From Clostridiales bacterium (GTDB lineage: Bacteria; Bacillota; Clostridia; Oscillospirales; Acutalibacteraceae): a DNA stretch of 64,000 nt. Location: positions 1 to 64,000 of the forward strand of contig JAAWSO010000003.1 of NCBI GenBank assembly GCA_022801595.1, read 5' to 3'. Numbering within the stretch: position 1 is the stretch's first letter; each line of letters begins with the position of its first letter. This document shows, piece after piece, positions 26,671 through 36,532 of this stretch. The position numbers were made by a program, and so were the translations under genes. The notes under the pieces are model-generated. The model had not been told where the DNA came from, ran no database searches, and worked only from the letters and a program-made list of their open reading frames with translations.

Positions 26671-27360
26671 TTATTCCTTGACGTCAAACTTATACCCCAC
26701 GCCCCAAACCGTTTTCAGCGCCCATTTATCGGATACCCCTTCCAATTTTTCCCGCAGCCGTTTCACATGTACGTCAACCGTCCGGGAATCGCCGTAATAA
26801 TCAAAGCCCCACACTTGGTCCAGCAGCTCATCCCGGGAGAATACCCGGTTTGGATTGCTGGCCAGATGATAAATCAGTTCCATCTCTTTTGGCGGGGTAT
26901 CCACTGGAACCCCATTGACCCGCAGCTCATAGTTGGTCAGGTTGATGGAAAGCTTATCATACTTCACTTCCTTCACCTGTTCCTCCTCATTGGTGCCGGA
27001 TCGGCGCAAAACCGCCTTAATCCGCGCCACAACCTCCTTGGTCTCAAATGGCTTCACCACATAGTCGTCCGCGCCCAGCTCCAGGCCCAATACCTTATCG
27101 AACACTTCGCCTTTGGCGGTCAGCATAATGATGGGGCACTTGGATTTTTTCCGTACCTCCCGACAGACCTGCCAGCCGTCCAGCTCCGGCAGCATAATAT
27201 CCAACATAATCAAATCTGGATTGTATTTCTCAAAGATTTCCAAAGCCCTGCGTCCATCGTTGGCGATACGCACGTCAAATCCTTCTTTTTCAATATATAA
27301 CCGTAAAAGCTCGCAGATATTTTGGTCGTCGTCTACAATTAAAATTTTCCCAGCAGTCAT
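26671..27360 (-). CDS. OmpR/PhoB-family response regulator
   Basis: 229 residues: receiver domain with acidic pocket at 10-12, phosphorylation site D54 (LIMLDIMLP), switch T and K104-like residues in MLTAKGE and VVKPFE, then a winged-helix DNA-binding domain ending near 225 (WGVGYKFD). First gene of an operon with the kinase and htrA. GAGGAG lies 10 bases before the ATG. Resembles the WalR/PhoP branch. Confidence 0.95.
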   Translation of the reverse strand: MTAGKILIVDDDQNICELLRLYIEKEGFDVRIANDGRRALEIFEKYNPDLIMLDIMLPELDGWQVCREVRKKSKCPIIMLTAKGEVFDKVLGLELGADDYVVKPFETKEVVARIKAVLRRSGTNEEEQVKEVKYDKLSINLTNYELRVNGVPVDTPPKEMELIYHLASNPNRVFSRDELLDQVWGFDYYGDSRTVDVHVKRLREKLEGVSDKWALKTVWGVGYKFDVKE

Positions 27361-27401
27361 GATAAAACATCTCCTCTATTTCCATGATCCGAAAATCATA
27401 A

Positions 27402-27424
27402 ATGTCTATTTCGCTTTTATTATA
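27402..27424 (-). promoter_or_regulatory. Possible -10 region of the response regulator operon
   Basis: TATAAT on the minus strand (27424-27419), about 60 bases upstream of the regulator ATG; no good -35 element is visible. The remaining stretch up to 27740 holds no gene I can support. Confidence 0.35.
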
Positions 27425-27740
27425 CAGGAAAGGTTTCTTGAAAGGATGAATATTTTATAAAAAGAACAAAAAGCGGCCAATTTCTGATTTCTAACCTACC
27501 GCGAACCCTCGCCTCCCAACACACCCCGGATTCTGAGTCCGCCTATCCCGATCATCACTCGATGTCCTAAGAAAAACCGTGGGATTCCCCTTCCCCAGAC
27601 CGCCAATCCAAAATACAGGAAAACACAAAAAATCTTAATTGTACGCAAAACGTGCTCCGATTAATCGACTATAAAGAATGAAAAATCCGAACCACCTCCA
27701 TTTTCCGATTATTTTCTATCAATTTCACTTCTTTTTTTCC

Positions 27741-27802
27741 TTGACAGTGGAATATTTCGTATTATATACTTAAATCAAATATTCCGTGTCCTATATATAG
27801 GA
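27741..27802 (+). promoter_or_regulatory. Promoter and dyads upstream of the XRE regulator
   Basis: TTGACA (27741-27746), 18 bases, TATACT (27765-27770). A 9-bp inverted repeat, GGAATATTT (27749-27757) and AAATATTCC (27777-27785), brackets the -10 element, and a perfect palindrome TCCTATATATAGGA lies at 27789-27802, near the likely transcription start. These are probable operator sites for the downstream regulator. Confidence 0.6.
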
Positions 27803-27888
27803 TATAAAAGGAAGAAAACTCCTATTGATTACGAGGAATTTTCTTTCTCTTGATCCCTTACCGAAAAGATACAAAAGGAGGCGTTCTT

Positions 27889-28332
27889 TTGAAACGACGT
27901 AAGCCGCTCCTGCATCTAGGAAAAAAATTGCGCAGTATCCGAACTTCGTTTGGCTATACCCAAGAACAAATTGCCAATGCGTTGCTGATTGACCGCTCCA
28001 CCTACAGCTATTACGAGCGAGAAACCACTCACCCTGACCTGCCCACTGTTCTTCAGCTCTGTGGGATCTTTCAGATTTCTCCCGGGGATTTCTTTCGATT
28101 CCTCTCCCAAGAAAACACGGACTTCAGCCAGTTCCGGCTTTCATCCAAACGGAAAACCAAAGTCTCCTTTCTTTCTCCTCCCTCTTCCCCCCCATCGGGC
28201 CACGATCCCTCTCTCAACCTTTCTGGAGAAGAAAAGCAGCTTTTACTTTATTACCGCTCTCTGTTTGGAGAGGATAAAAAACAACTGGCTTCTTTGGCCC
28301 GCTCCATGGTCAAACAACAAAAGCTCCTCTAA
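27889..28332 (+). CDS. XRE-family transcriptional regulator
   Basis: 147 residues. An N-terminal helix-turn-helix domain (about 9-62: LGKKLRSIRTSFGYTQEQIA ... STYSYYERETTHPDLPTVLQL) is followed by a serine/proline-rich linker and a C-terminal helical segment (GEEKQLLLYYRSLF) as in small phage-type repressors. A TTG at 27889 lies 7 bases after AAAGGAGG; an earlier in-frame TTG lacks such a site. Operator-like dyads upstream suggest self-control. Targets unknown. Confidence 0.85.
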   Translation: MKRRKPLLHLGKKLRSIRTSFGYTQEQIANALLIDRSTYSYYERETTHPDLPTVLQLCGIFQISPGDFFRFLSQENTDFSQFRLSSKRKTKVSFLSPPSSPPSGHDPSLNLSGEEKQLLLYYRSLFGEDKKQLASLARSMVKQQKLL

Positions 28333-28334
28333 CC

Positions 28335-28378
28335 AAGCCTGCTTTTTAAGATTCATTTCTTAAAACGTAGGCTTTTTT
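28335..28378 (+). terminator. Terminator after the XRE gene
   Basis: AAGCCT...TTTTTAAGA pairs with TCTTAAAA...AGGCTT, ending in TTTTTT. The stretch 28379-28690 beyond it contains no gene I can support. Confidence 0.6.
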
Positions 28379-28690
28379 ACTTTCGAAAAAACTTCCTTTC
28401 TCTATTTTTTTGTTTCCTTTCCTACCCATTCATTTACATATTATCTCCATATAAAAACAAAGATCCCCGTTTTCCTGCATTCCCACAAGCTCGATATCTT
28501 CCAAAATGAAACAGCACGATCCTATTGAAACAATGCCGGAACAAGAAATCGGAAAATTCGATCTGCGTCAGCGCGTACCCGGTCAGGCGTATCTTCCGCC
28601 AGGCCAGAGAAACTGATACCAAATTTGCGCGCAGTACCCGCTCTTCGGCATAAGTTTCTCCAATTTCTAACAAAGCAAAAACCAAATATA

Positions 28691-28731
28691 AAAAGACATG
28701 CCTAAGCGGGATCTCCCCAGGCATGTCTTTT
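28691..28731 (-). terminator. Terminator after leuD
   Basis: Perfect 13-bp stem AAAAGACATGCCT / AGGCATGTCTTTT with a 15-base loop; minus-strand reading continues into TTTTATATTT. Confidence 0.85.
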
Positions 28732-28760
28732 CTGTCCCCGTTTCCTCGAGGAAGGATGAT

Positions 28761-29243
28761 TTATTTTTCAATGCTGTTGAGCAGCCCGCCCTTTGCCACA
28801 ATGTTCTGGATAAACGGCGGGAACGGCTGGGCCTGATATTGTTTGCCGGTGGTGACGTTTTCAATCACGCCGGTGTCAAAATCCACCTTCACCTCATCCC
28901 CGTCCTGGATGTCTTTCGCCGCCTCGTCACATTCTAAAATCGCCAGGCCAATGTTAATGGAATTGCGGTAAAAAATCCGGGCGAAGGTGCTGGCGATGAC
29001 GCAGGAAATCCCGCTTGCCTTGATGGCAATGGGAGCGTGCTCCCGGGAAGAACCGCAGCCAAAATTCTTATTGGCCACGATGATGTCCCCAGGCTTTACC
29101 TTATGGACAAACTCCTTGTCGATATCCTCCATGCAGTGGTGAGCCAGCTCCTGGTGGGAAGCGGTATTTAGATAACGGGCAGGGATAATCACATCGGTGT
29201 CCACGTTATCTCCATATTTATGTACGGTGCCGTGTGCGTTCAT
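28761..29243 (-). CDS. leuD: 3-isopropylmalate dehydratase small subunit
   Basis: 160 residues, the swivel domain of the LeuCD isomerase that turns 2-isopropylmalate into 3-isopropylmalate. Key signs are [11 protein letters not shown] at the start and the substrate loop [12 protein letters not shown] near residue 50-62. Of the short (about 160-residue) clostridial/archaeal type, like its partner LeuC of about 420 residues. Lies 38 bases after leuC. Confidence 0.93.
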   Translation of the reverse strand: MNAHGTVHKYGDNVDTDVIIPARYLNTASHQELAHHCMEDIDKEFVHKVKPGDIIVANKNFGCGSSREHAPIAIKASGISCVIASTFARIFYRNSINIGLAILECDEAAKDIQDGDEVKVDFDTGVIENVTTGKQYQAQPFPPFIQNIVAKGGLLNSIEK

Positions 29244-29281
29244 GGTATAACTCTCCTTCTATAACTCTGTCCATAACTTCC

Positions 29282-30544
29282 TTATTTGGTTGGGTCGGTG
29301 ATGTATCCGGTCAGGGCGCTGGCCGCGGCAACCGCCGGGCTAGCCAAATAAATTTCCGAATCAATGTGACCCATCCGGCCGACAAAGTTGCGATTCGTGG
29401 TGGATACCGCCTTTTCTCCCTTGCCCAAAATTCCCATGTGGCCGCCCAAACAAGGGCCGCAGGTTGGGGTGGAGAAAATGGCGCCGGCTTCGATGAAGGT
29501 CTCTACCCATCCTCTGCGCACCGCTTCCAGATAAATGGACTGGGTGCCGGGGATGATGATACAGCGCACATGCTTGGCTACCTTCTTCCCCTGCAGGATT
29601 TCCGCCGCCGCTTTCAAATCCTCCAAGCGGCCGTTGGTGCAGGAACCGATCACCACTTGGTCAATTTTGATCTCTTTCTCGCCGATTTCGTCCACGGTTT
29701 TGGTGTTCTCCGGCAGATGAGGGAATGCTACCGTGGGGCGCAAAGCGGACAAGTCAATGGTAATCACCTCATCGTAAACCGCATCTTCGTCGGCCGCATA
29801 AATCTTCGGCTCCCTCTGGAAACGGCCTTTGCAGTAAGCTAAGGTCACGTCGTCCACCGGGAAAATACCATTTTTCGCGCCGCCCTCAATGGCCATGTTG
29901 GCAATGCACAGACGGTCGTCCATGGAGAGGCTGGCCACGCCTTCGCCGGTAAATTCCAACGAACGGTACAGCGCGCCGTCTACGCCAATTTTCCCGATCA
30001 AATGGAGGATAACGTCCTTGCCGCTGACAAATTTGTTCAGCTTGCCCACCAACTCCACCTTGATGGCGGACGGTACCTTAAACCAAGCGGTGCCGGTAAT
30101 CATGCCGCAGGCCATATCGGTGGAGCCCACGCCAGTAGAGAATGCGCCCAGCGCGCCGTAGGTACAGGTGTGGGAATCGGCGCCGATGATGCAGTCGCCA
30201 GGCCCCACCACACCTTGCTCTGGAAGCAGGGCGTGTTCAATCCCCATTTGGCCCACGTCAAAGAAATTTTTGATGTCGTATTGATCGGCGAAATTCCGCA
30301 CCTGGCGGCATTGCTCCGCCGCTTTGATGTCTTTATTGGGTGTAAAGTGATCCATAACCAGCGCAATCCGGTCCTTGCTAAATACGGAAGAAGCGCCGCA
30401 TTTCTCAAACTCATTGATGGCCACCGGGCTGGTAATGTCGTTTCCCAATACCACATCCAGCTTCGCTTCAATGAGCTGGCCCGCCTCCACATGATCCAAA
30501 CCGGCATGGGCGGCCAGGATTTTTTGCGTCATCGTCATTCCCAT
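29282..30544 (-). CDS. leuC: 3-isopropylmalate dehydratase large subunit
   Basis: 420-residue aconitase-family protein with the 4Fe-4S cysteines in IGSCTNGR near 300 and TCGPCLGG near 360. The [11 protein letters not shown] start and length place it in the LeuC/HacA type paired with a short LeuD. GGAGGAG lies 6 bases before the ATG at 30544. No leuA or leuB is nearby, so the leucine genes are split in this genome. Homoaconitase is a remote alternative. Confidence 0.92.
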   Translation of the reverse strand: MGMTMTQKILAAHAGLDHVEAGQLIEAKLDVVLGNDITSPVAINEFEKCGASSVFSKDRIALVMDHFTPNKDIKAAEQCRQVRNFADQYDIKNFFDVGQMGIEHALLPEQGVVGPGDCIIGADSHTCTYGALGAFSTGVGSTDMACGMITGTAWFKVPSAIKVELVGKLNKFVSGKDVILHLIGKIGVDGALYRSLEFTGEGVASLSMDDRLCIANMAIEGGAKNGIFPVDDVTLAYCKGRFQREPKIYAADEDAVYDEVITIDLSALRPTVAFPHLPENTKTVDEIGEKEIKIDQVVIGSCTNGRLEDLKAAAEILQGKKVAKHVRCIIIPGTQSIYLEAVRRGWVETFIEAGAIFSTPTCGPCLGGHMGILGKGEKAVSTTNRNFVGRMGHIDSEIYLASPAVAAASALTGYITDPTK

Positions 30545-30612
30545 TTTGATCTCCTCCAAACATTTAAAAATCATGTTGTATTTTAAAAATTGTAGTCCTA
30601 TCCTATGTGTTT

Positions 30613-30641
30613 ATTATAAATCCATTTGGTCTGAAATGCAA
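30613..30641 (-). promoter_or_regulatory. Promoter of leuCD
   Basis: Minus-strand TTGCAT (30641-30636), 17 bases, TATAAT (30618-30613), 70 bases before leuC. The short leader leaves no room for a T-box riboswitch. Confidence 0.65.
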
Positions 30642-30686
30642 GTATCCCGTCGGCTCCCGTCAAATCCGGCGCTTTCTTTCCCCCAC

Positions 30687-30713
30687 AAAAAAAGGCGGGC
30701 AAATCAGCCCACC
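30687..30713 (-). terminator. Terminator after ilvD
   Basis: Minus strand: GGTGGGC / GCCCGCC stem with a 6-base loop followed by seven T residues. Confidence 0.85.
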
Positions 30714-30729
30714 CTCTGCAATACCGCCA

Positions 30730-32385
30730 TTACATATCAAAAACCGCGCCTTGGGAAGCGGAAGTGACGTGCTGGGCATACCGTTTCAAGTAACCGGACA
30801 GCTCTTTTTCCGGAGCCTTCCAAGCCGCTTTCCGCTGCGCCAGCGCCTGGTCGCTGACCTTTACGTTCAGCGACCGGTTGGTGATGTCCACCTCAACCAG
30901 GTCGCCGTCCTCAATGAGGCCGATCACGCCGCCGGCTGCCGCTTCCGGGGAAACATGGCCGATGGCCGCGCCACGGGTCGCGCCGGAAAAGCGTCCGTCG
31001 GTGATCAGGGCCACGCTGGAACCCAGGCCCATGCCGGTTAAGGCGGAGGTTGGGTTGAGCATCTCCCGCATGCCAGGACCGCCCTTTGGACCTTCATACC
31101 GGATGACCACAACGTCCCCCGCTTGGATTTTGCCGCCCAAAATCGCCTCGGAGGCTTCCTCCTCCGAATTGAAGCAACGGGCTGGGCCAGTGTGCTGCAT
31201 CATTTCTGGAGCCACGGCCCCTTGCTTGACTACCGCGCCTTCTGGAGCGATATTGCCCTTAAGGATGGCGATTCCGCCGTCCTTGCGGAACGGGTCGTCC
31301 GCGCTGCGGATGATCTCGCCGTCCGCTGCCGGATAGTTGGCGTAGCGCTCTTTCACGCTACCGGAAACCGTAGGCAGATCCTCATGGATCAGGCCCTTCC
31401 TTGCCAGCTCCTTGAGCACGGACTGGATGCCACCCACCTCGTCTAGATCGGTAATAAACACCTGGCTGGCCGGATTCAGCTTGCAAAGCTGGGGGGTTGT
31501 CCGGCTGATCTCGTCAATGGTGTCCATATCCACCTTTACCCCAGCTTCATGGGCAATGCCCAGCAGATGGAGAACCGTGTTGCTGGAGCAGCCCAAGGCC
31601 ATGTCGCTGCGCAGGGCGTTCTCAAAGGATTTTGCAGTTAGGATGTCCTTGGGGCGCAGATCCTGTTTGAGCAGCTCCATCACCTGCTCGCCGGCTTCTT
31701 TCGCCAAGGCGATCCGGGCGGACATCACCGCAGGAATGCTGCCGTTTCCCGGCAGGGCCATGCCAATGGCTTCGGTCAGGCAGTTCATGGAATTGGCGGT
31801 ATACATACCGGAGCAGGAACCGCAGCTCGGACAAGCAGATTTTTCCAAAGCCAGCAGCTCAGTATCGTCAATTTTTCCGGCTGCGTGGGAGCCTACCGCC
31901 TCAAACATTTCCGACAGGCCAAAGCGAGTGTCCTTATGTTTTCCTGGCAGCATGGGGCCGCCGCTGACAAAAATACTGGGTAGGTTCAGCCGGCAGGCAG
32001 CCATCAGCATCCCCGGCACCACTTTGTCACAGTTGGGGATAAACACCACCGCGTCCAACGGGTGGGCGGTCAGCATCACTTCGACAGAATCCGCAATCAG
32101 CTCGCGGGAACACAGGGAATAGCGCATCCCGGCGTGGCCCATGGCCAAACCGTCGCAAACCCCGATGGTCTCAAATTCAAACGGCACGCCGCCTGCATTG
32201 CGGATTCCCGCCTTCACCGCTTCGCTGATATCCTTCAGATGCCGATGGCCTGGGATATAGTCGCTGGCAGACGAAACCACGCCAATAAAAGGGCGCTTCA
32301 TTTCTTGATCGGACAAGCCCAAGGCGCGCAGCAGGGAACGCTGGGGCGCACGGGTACATCCTTCCTTCAACGCATTACTTCTCAT
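30730..32385 (-). CDS. ilvD: Dihydroxy-acid dehydratase
   Basis: Makes the 2-keto acid precursors of valine and isoleucine. The 551-residue protein has the Fe-S ligand motifs PNCDKVVPG near 120 and [14 protein letters not shown] near 190, and the C-terminal GRFSGATRG. Standard length. AAGGAG before the ATG. It lies 60 bases after lysS with only a weak hairpin between, so it may be co-transcribed; no leader-type regulatory RNA is visible. Confidence 0.97.
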   Translation of the reverse strand: MRSNALKEGCTRAPQRSLLRALGLSDQEMKRPFIGVVSSASDYIPGHRHLKDISEAVKAGIRNAGGVPFEFETIGVCDGLAMGHAGMRYSLCSRELIADSVEVMLTAHPLDAVVFIPNCDKVVPGMLMAACRLNLPSIFVSGGPMLPGKHKDTRFGLSEMFEAVGSHAAGKIDDTELLALEKSACPSCGSCSGMYTANSMNCLTEAIGMALPGNGSIPAVMSARIALAKEAGEQVMELLKQDLRPKDILTAKSFENALRSDMALGCSSNTVLHLLGIAHEAGVKVDMDTIDEISRTTPQLCKLNPASQVFITDLDEVGGIQSVLKELARKGLIHEDLPTVSGSVKERYANYPAADGEIIRSADDPFRKDGGIAILKGNIAPEGAVVKQGAVAPEMMQHTGPARCFNSEEEASEAILGGKIQAGDVVVIRYEGPKGGPGMREMLNPTSALTGMGLGSSVALITDGRFSGATRGAAIGHVSPEAAAGGVIGLIEDGDLVEVDITNRSLNVKVSDQALAQRKAAWKAPEKELSGYLKRYAQHVTSASQGAVFDM

Positions 32386-32411
32386 GGAACATCCATCTCC
32401 TTTTTTCTGGA

Positions 32412-32432
32412 AACCGGCTTACTAAGCCGGTT
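32412..32432 (-). terminator. Hairpin between lysS and ilvD
   Basis: Perfect 9-bp stem AACCGGCTT / AAGCCGGTT with a 3-base loop, 14 bases after the lysS stop. It is followed by TTCCAG rather than a T-run, so termination is likely partial. Confidence 0.4.
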
Positions 32433-32445
32433 AGTTCACAAATAA

Positions 32446-33954
32446 TTACTCTCTTGGCTTCATGGTGGGGAACAGCAGCACATCCCGAATGGAGGCGCTG
32501 TCGGTGAGCAGCATAGCCAAGCGGTCCACGCCCATTCCCATGCCTCCGGTTGGCGGCATACCATATTCCAGGGCAGTGAGGAAATCCTCGTCAATCATGT
32601 TGGCTTCCTCGTCGCCAGCATCCCGCAGTTTCATCTGATACTGGAACCGCTCCCGCTGATCCATCGGGTCGTTGAGCTCGGTGTAGGCGTTGGCGAATTC
32701 CCGGCGGGTGATAAACAACTCAAACCGTTCCACCAGCTCGGGACGGTCCGGTTTCCGCTTCGTCAACGGGGAAACCTCCACCGGATAGTCATAAATGAAG
32801 GTGGGCTGCAAAAGCTGCTCCTCCACCTTTTCCTCAAAGGCCAGGTTCAAAATATCTCCCCAAACATGGCTTGGCTTCACCGAAAGCCCCAGCTCCTTGG
32901 CCACGGCATGGGCTTTTTGGTTGTCGCCCGCGAAAGAATCAAAATCCACGCCGGTGTATTCCTTCACCGCCTCGTTCATAGACATCCGGCGGAAGGGCAG
33001 CGCCAAGCTGACCTCCTCCCCTTGGTAGGAAATCACCTCGCCGCCGCATACCGTTTGGGCGCAGGCGTTGATCATCCGCTCAGTAATGTCCATCATGCCG
33101 TGATAATCGGTGTATGCCTCGTACAGTTCAATGGTGGTAAATTCCGGGTTATGCTTTACGGACATGCCCTCATTGCGGAACTGGCGGCCGATTTCATACA
33201 CCTTTTCCATACCGCCCACAATCAGGCGCTTCAGATACAGCTCCGGCGCAATGCGCAGATACAAATCCAAGTCTAAGGTGTTGTGGTGGGTGATAAAGGG
33301 TCTGGCTGCCGCGCCCCCTGGAATGGTATTCAGGATTGGGGTTTCCACCTCAATAAAGCCCCGCTCGTCCAGGAAGGAACGCATGGTCTTGATGATCTCG
33401 CTGCGCTTCACGAAGGTGTCTTTCACCTCTGGGTTGACAATCAAGTCCACATAGCGCTGCCGATACCGCAAATCCGTATCCTTCAGGCCGTGATGCTTCT
33501 CGGGCAGCGGCAGCAGGGATTTGGCCAGCAGACGGATTTCCTTGGCATGGACGGAAATTTCCCCGCGGCGGGTACGGAACACAAACCCTTTGACCTCCGC
33601 CAGGTCTCCGATGTCCCACTTACCCAGGCCCTGATAAGCCTCCTCGCCGATGTCGTTGATTTTTAGGTATACCTGGATGCGGCCGCTGCGGTCGTGAAGA
33701 TCCAAAAAGCTGGCCTTACCCATGTCCCGCCAGCTCATAATCCGGCCGGCAATGCACACATCCTTGCCCTCCATCTCCTCAAAATGATCGTGGATGTCCT
33801 GGGCGTTGGCGTCCTTTCCGCTGGTATTGACAAAAAATGGATTTTTGCCTTCCTCCTGCAAAGCGGCCAGCTTGTCCCGGCGGATTTGGAGCAGTTCGCT
33901 CAAATCCTGTTCTTGCTCCTCTGGAGCGGTCATTTCCTTTTCCATTTCGCTCAT
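32446..33954 (-). CDS. lysS: Lysyl-tRNA synthetase (class II)
   Basis: 502 residues. N-terminal OB-fold anticodon-binding domain (about 60-170) with [18 protein letters not shown], then a class II catalytic core with motif 2 [12 protein letters not shown] near 265 and motif 3 [12 protein letters not shown] near 480. Starts 80 bases after greA; greA-lysS adjacency is common in Firmicutes. A short acidic N-terminal extension (EEQEQD) is present. Confidence 0.97.
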   Translation of the reverse strand: MSEMEKEMTAPEEQEQDLSELLQIRRDKLAALQEEGKNPFFVNTSGKDANAQDIHDHFEEMEGKDVCIAGRIMSWRDMGKASFLDLHDRSGRIQVYLKINDIGEEAYQGLGKWDIGDLAEVKGFVFRTRRGEISVHAKEIRLLAKSLLPLPEKHHGLKDTDLRYRQRYVDLIVNPEVKDTFVKRSEIIKTMRSFLDERGFIEVETPILNTIPGGAAARPFITHHNTLDLDLYLRIAPELYLKRLIVGGMEKVYEIGRQFRNEGMSVKHNPEFTTIELYEAYTDYHGMMDITERMINACAQTVCGGEVISYQGEEVSLALPFRRMSMNEAVKEYTGVDFDSFAGDNQKAHAVAKELGLSVKPSHVWGDILNLAFEEKVEEQLLQPTFIYDYPVEVSPLTKRKPDRPELVERFELFITRREFANAYTELNDPMDQRERFQYQMKLRDAGDEEANMIDEDFLTALEYGMPPTGGMGMGVDRLAMLLTDSASIRDVLLFPTMKPRE

Positions 33955-34035
33955 GATATTTAAAACTCCCTCTTTTCGAATTGGTTCCTATAAAACAAGG
34001 ACGGGGTGAAAAACCTCCACTCCGCCCCAAACCTC

Positions 34036-34521
34036 TTACTTGGATATGCTCAAAACCTCATAGATCATGGTTCCAGCCGGAACCTCAACCTCCACCACAT
34101 CGCCCACCGCATGCTCCAGCAGAGCCTTGCCAATGGCAGACTCATCGGAAATGCGTCCAGCTCTTGGATTCGCTTCGTTGGACCCCACAATCCGGTACTC
34201 CTTCATACTGGTATGCCCAGTGGAAGCCACGGTGACTTTGACCTCAATTTTAGAGCCAATGTGGATATTATCGGTGCCGAGTTCACTTTCATCAATGACC
34301 GTGGCGTTTTTCAGCATTGCTTCAATGTCCGCAATCCGAGCCTCAATCATGGCTTGATCGTTTTTCGCCTCATCATACTCGCTGTTTTCCGACAAGTCGC
34401 CAAAGGAAAGGGCAACTTTAATTTTTTCCGCAATCTCTTTTCGCTTGACCGATTTCAGTTCTTCCAGCTCATTTTCCAGAGCGGCCAAGCCCTCTTCGGT
34501 CAAAATTACCTGTTTTGCCAT
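34036..34521 (-). CDS. greA: Transcription elongation factor GreA
   Basis: Rescues backtracked RNA polymerase by promoting transcript cleavage. 161 residues with the N-terminal coiled coil ending in the acidic tip [13 protein letters not shown] near residue 40-52, which reaches into the polymerase channel, and a C-terminal FKBP-like domain. The start at 34521 has AAGGTG upstream; an ATG four codons earlier lacks spacing. Upstream of lysS. Confidence 0.96.
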   Translation of the reverse strand: MAKQVILTEEGLAALENELEELKSVKRKEIAEKIKVALSFGDLSENSEYDEAKNDQAMIEARIADIEAMLKNATVIDESELGTDNIHIGSKIEVKVTVASTGHTSMKEYRIVGSNEANPRAGRISDESAIGKALLEHAVGDVVEVEVPAGTMIYEVLSISK

Positions 34522-34745
34522 ATTTCGCTTCACCTTCCCACGCTCTCCCCCCGAAATGGAGGAAAGAGGGATTTCCTTTCCATAAAATATTGGGACAGCA
34601 TGGCCGCCCTGGCTATCTAAATTTGCGGTTGATATTCTTCTATTATAGTAAACATAGCCAGGGATGTCAATGTAAAAATTTCATCCTTTCTGTCCAAAAA
34701 CCGGATCAATTTCAGGAATCTTCTCTCCACGCCGCGCCGGCGGCT

Positions 34746-35168
34746 TCATCGTTCCCAGACCATCTGGAATTCCATTTCCCCGCTGTCTGGTTCGATCCGC
34801 TCCCCACATACGGAAAAGCCCTCCCGCTGATAAAACTCAACTGCCCGGCTGTTTTTCTGATACGTCTGAAGCGTAATTTTTGAATGCCGTTTCTTAACCG
34901 CGTCCAGCAGCTGCTTGCCAACCCCTTGGGAACGGCGCTCCTCGCGGACAAAAATCCCTGCTAGATGATCCTCTATCATACCGGCAAACCCCTGAATTTC
35001 CCCATTTTTCTCTTCCACCAAAACTTCCGCTTGAGGAATCATCTCCCGCACTTCCGGCGCACATCTCATCCAATAACTAGGGGCCACAAAAGCATGCGCT
35101 TGTAAATTGGAAGAAAGCCAAATTTCCATGACCGGCTCCAAATCCTTCCGCTGAAAATCTCGGATCAT
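34746..35168 (-). CDS. GNAT-family N-acetyltransferase
   Basis: 140 residues with the acetyl-CoA loop REERRSQGVGKQLLD near 75-90 and the C-terminal EFYQREGF element. Closest in pattern to YjaB/RimI-like enzymes; the substrate is unknown. AAGGAGG lies 7 bases before the ATG at 35168. Lies after the terminator of the cell-wall operon. Confidence 0.85.
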   Translation of the reverse strand: MIRDFQRKDLEPVMEIWLSSNLQAHAFVAPSYWMRCAPEVREMIPQAEVLVEEKNGEIQGFAGMIEDHLAGIFVREERRSQGVGKQLLDAVKKRHSKITLQTYQKNSRAVEFYQREGFSVCGERIEPDSGEMEFQMVWER

Positions 35169-35189
35169 ACGGTTTCCTCCTTCCGAAAG

Positions 35190-35222
35190 AAAAAAGCCTT
35201 TCCCAACAGGAAAAGCCTTTTT
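35190..35222 (-). terminator. Terminator after the M23 hydrolase gene
   Basis: Imperfect 14-bp stem (two mismatches), AAAAAGGCTTTTCC with its partner, followed by TTTTTTC on the minus strand. Confidence 0.65.
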
Positions 35223-35242
35223 CATAAGCAACAATTTTATCT

Positions 35243-36532
35243 TTAGAGATAATTCAACGGATTCTTTTTCACGCCGTTTACCCGCACTTCAAAGTGAAGG
35301 TGAGGGCCGGAAGAATCGCCGGTACTGCCGATGTAAGCGATGGTTTGTCCTTTCCTTACCGTCTGTCCCGGACTCACAACCACACTGCTGCAATGGGCAT
35401 ACATAGTGGAGATCCCATTTCCATGATCAACCATTACATATTGACCATAGCCGCCGCCCCAGCCGGAAGTATTGGTACGAATCACCGTACCGCTATCAGA
35501 CGCTACAATCGCTTTGCCATAAGCGCCTGCGCCGGCAATGTCCAAAGCCTGGTGATTTCGCCCATCCCCCCAGTAAGAAGTAATCTTTGTCACTCCTGGG
35601 CAAGGCCAAGTCAATTGGCCTGTGCCGCTTACCTGTGGGGTACTGTTGTTGTTGCTGCTGCCAGAAGAACCGCCGCCGTTCTGCTGTTGCTGCCTTCTGG
35701 CCTCTTCTTCCCGGCGTTTCCGCTCTTCTTCCTGCTTGCGGTAATACTCCGCATACCAAGCGTCAATTTCCTTATCCGTAGCGGCCTTTTGAGCGGCGAG
35801 GTCTTGCGCCACTTTGTTTTGTTCATTTACCTGAGACTTCAACTGCTCCAGCACCTTCTGGCTTTCCGCCACCAGGCTTTCTACCTGGGCTTGTTTCGTC
35901 TCCAGCTCTTTCTTTGCCTGGGCTACCTCGGTGCGGTTCTCCTCAATCGCTTTTTTCTCGTCTGCAATTTCCGCCAAAGCGGCCTGCAAATTGTCAATCA
36001 GTTGGGCTTCGTAGCTGCTGATGCTCTGCACAACCTGTAATTTTTCGGAGAAATCCAGGATATTTTCTGCATTGAGAAGAATCTCCAAGTTCGAAGCCTC
36101 TCCGGTTAAGTACATGGCCTTAATGTATTCTTTCAGCTCGTCAAACTGCCCGTCAATTTTCGTCTGCTGATCGGCAATCTCGCTTTCCTTTTGCTTGATT
36201 TGGCTGTCCAGCAAGTTCACCCTCTCCGTGATCACCCGCACTTCCTCCTGAACATTGGCAAGCTGGGTGTCCAAGGCTTCTTTATAGGCCTGCTGCTGGC
36301 TTTGATCCGCCTTCAGCTTTTCCAGTTGAGCGGCGGTTTCCTTCTGCTTTTTCTGGATATCCGATTGCTTATTCTTCAAGTCCGTAATGGAGCTGGCGGC
36401 ACTGGTTGGAGCCGTATTCCAAACCAATGCCGGCGTCATGGCCAAAGAAGCCACGAGCGCCAGCGCCACCACCGCCTTTATTGGAAAACGGCAGGTTTTC
36501 TTTCCAGATCTTCTTTCACGCTTACCAGTCAA
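35243..36532 (-). CDS. Murein hydrolase activator/M23 endopeptidase with coiled coil
   Basis: 429 residues: basic N-terminus and hydrophobic signal segment (about 17-46), a long coiled coil (about 48-265) of the EnvC/PcsB kind, a serine/asparagine/glutamine-rich linker, then an M23 LytM domain (about 310-429) with HQALDIAG and HLHFEVRV. The first zinc ligand pattern, HxxxD, reads as HQALD, so the domain may be active. A TTG start 7 bases after GAGGGAG overlaps the ftsX stop by 11 bases. FtsEX is known to gate such hydrolases at division sites, which the operon supports. Confidence 0.9.
   Translation of the reverse strand: MTGKRERRSGKKTCRFPIKAVVALALVASLAMTPALVWNTAPTSAASSITDLKNKQSDIQKKQKETAAQLEKLKADQSQQQAYKEALDTQLANVQEEVRVITERVNLLDSQIKQKESEIADQQTKIDGQFDELKEYIKAMYLTGEASNLEILLNAENILDFSEKLQVVQSISSYEAQLIDNLQAALAEIADEKKAIEENRTEVAQAKKELETKQAQVESLVAESQKVLEQLKSQVNEQNKVAQDLAAQKAATDKEIDAWYAEYYRKQEEERKRREEEARRQQQQNGGGSSGSSNNNSTPQVSGTGQLTWPCPGVTKITSYWGDGRNHQALDIAGAGAYGKAIVASDSGTVIRTNTSGWGGGYGQYVMVDHGNGISTMYAHCSSVVVSPGQTVRKGQTIAYIGSTGDSSGPHLHFEVRVNGVKKNPLNYL

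Noticed and set aside
27491..27568. tRNA-Leu(CAG)-like stretch on the minus strand (GGACTCAGAATCC followed 25 bases later by GGTTCG)
   Set aside because: The anticodon-like arm and spacing fit, but the T-arm and acceptor stem do not pair, and no CCA end is present; at best a decayed relic.
28434..28724. Open frame of 96 codons downstream of leuD
   Set aside because: Its start lies inside the leuD terminator, no ribosome site, no recognisable family.
32386..34035. Lysine riboswitch or T-box ahead of lysS or ilvD
   Set aside because: Leaders are under 90 bases with no matching conserved structure.
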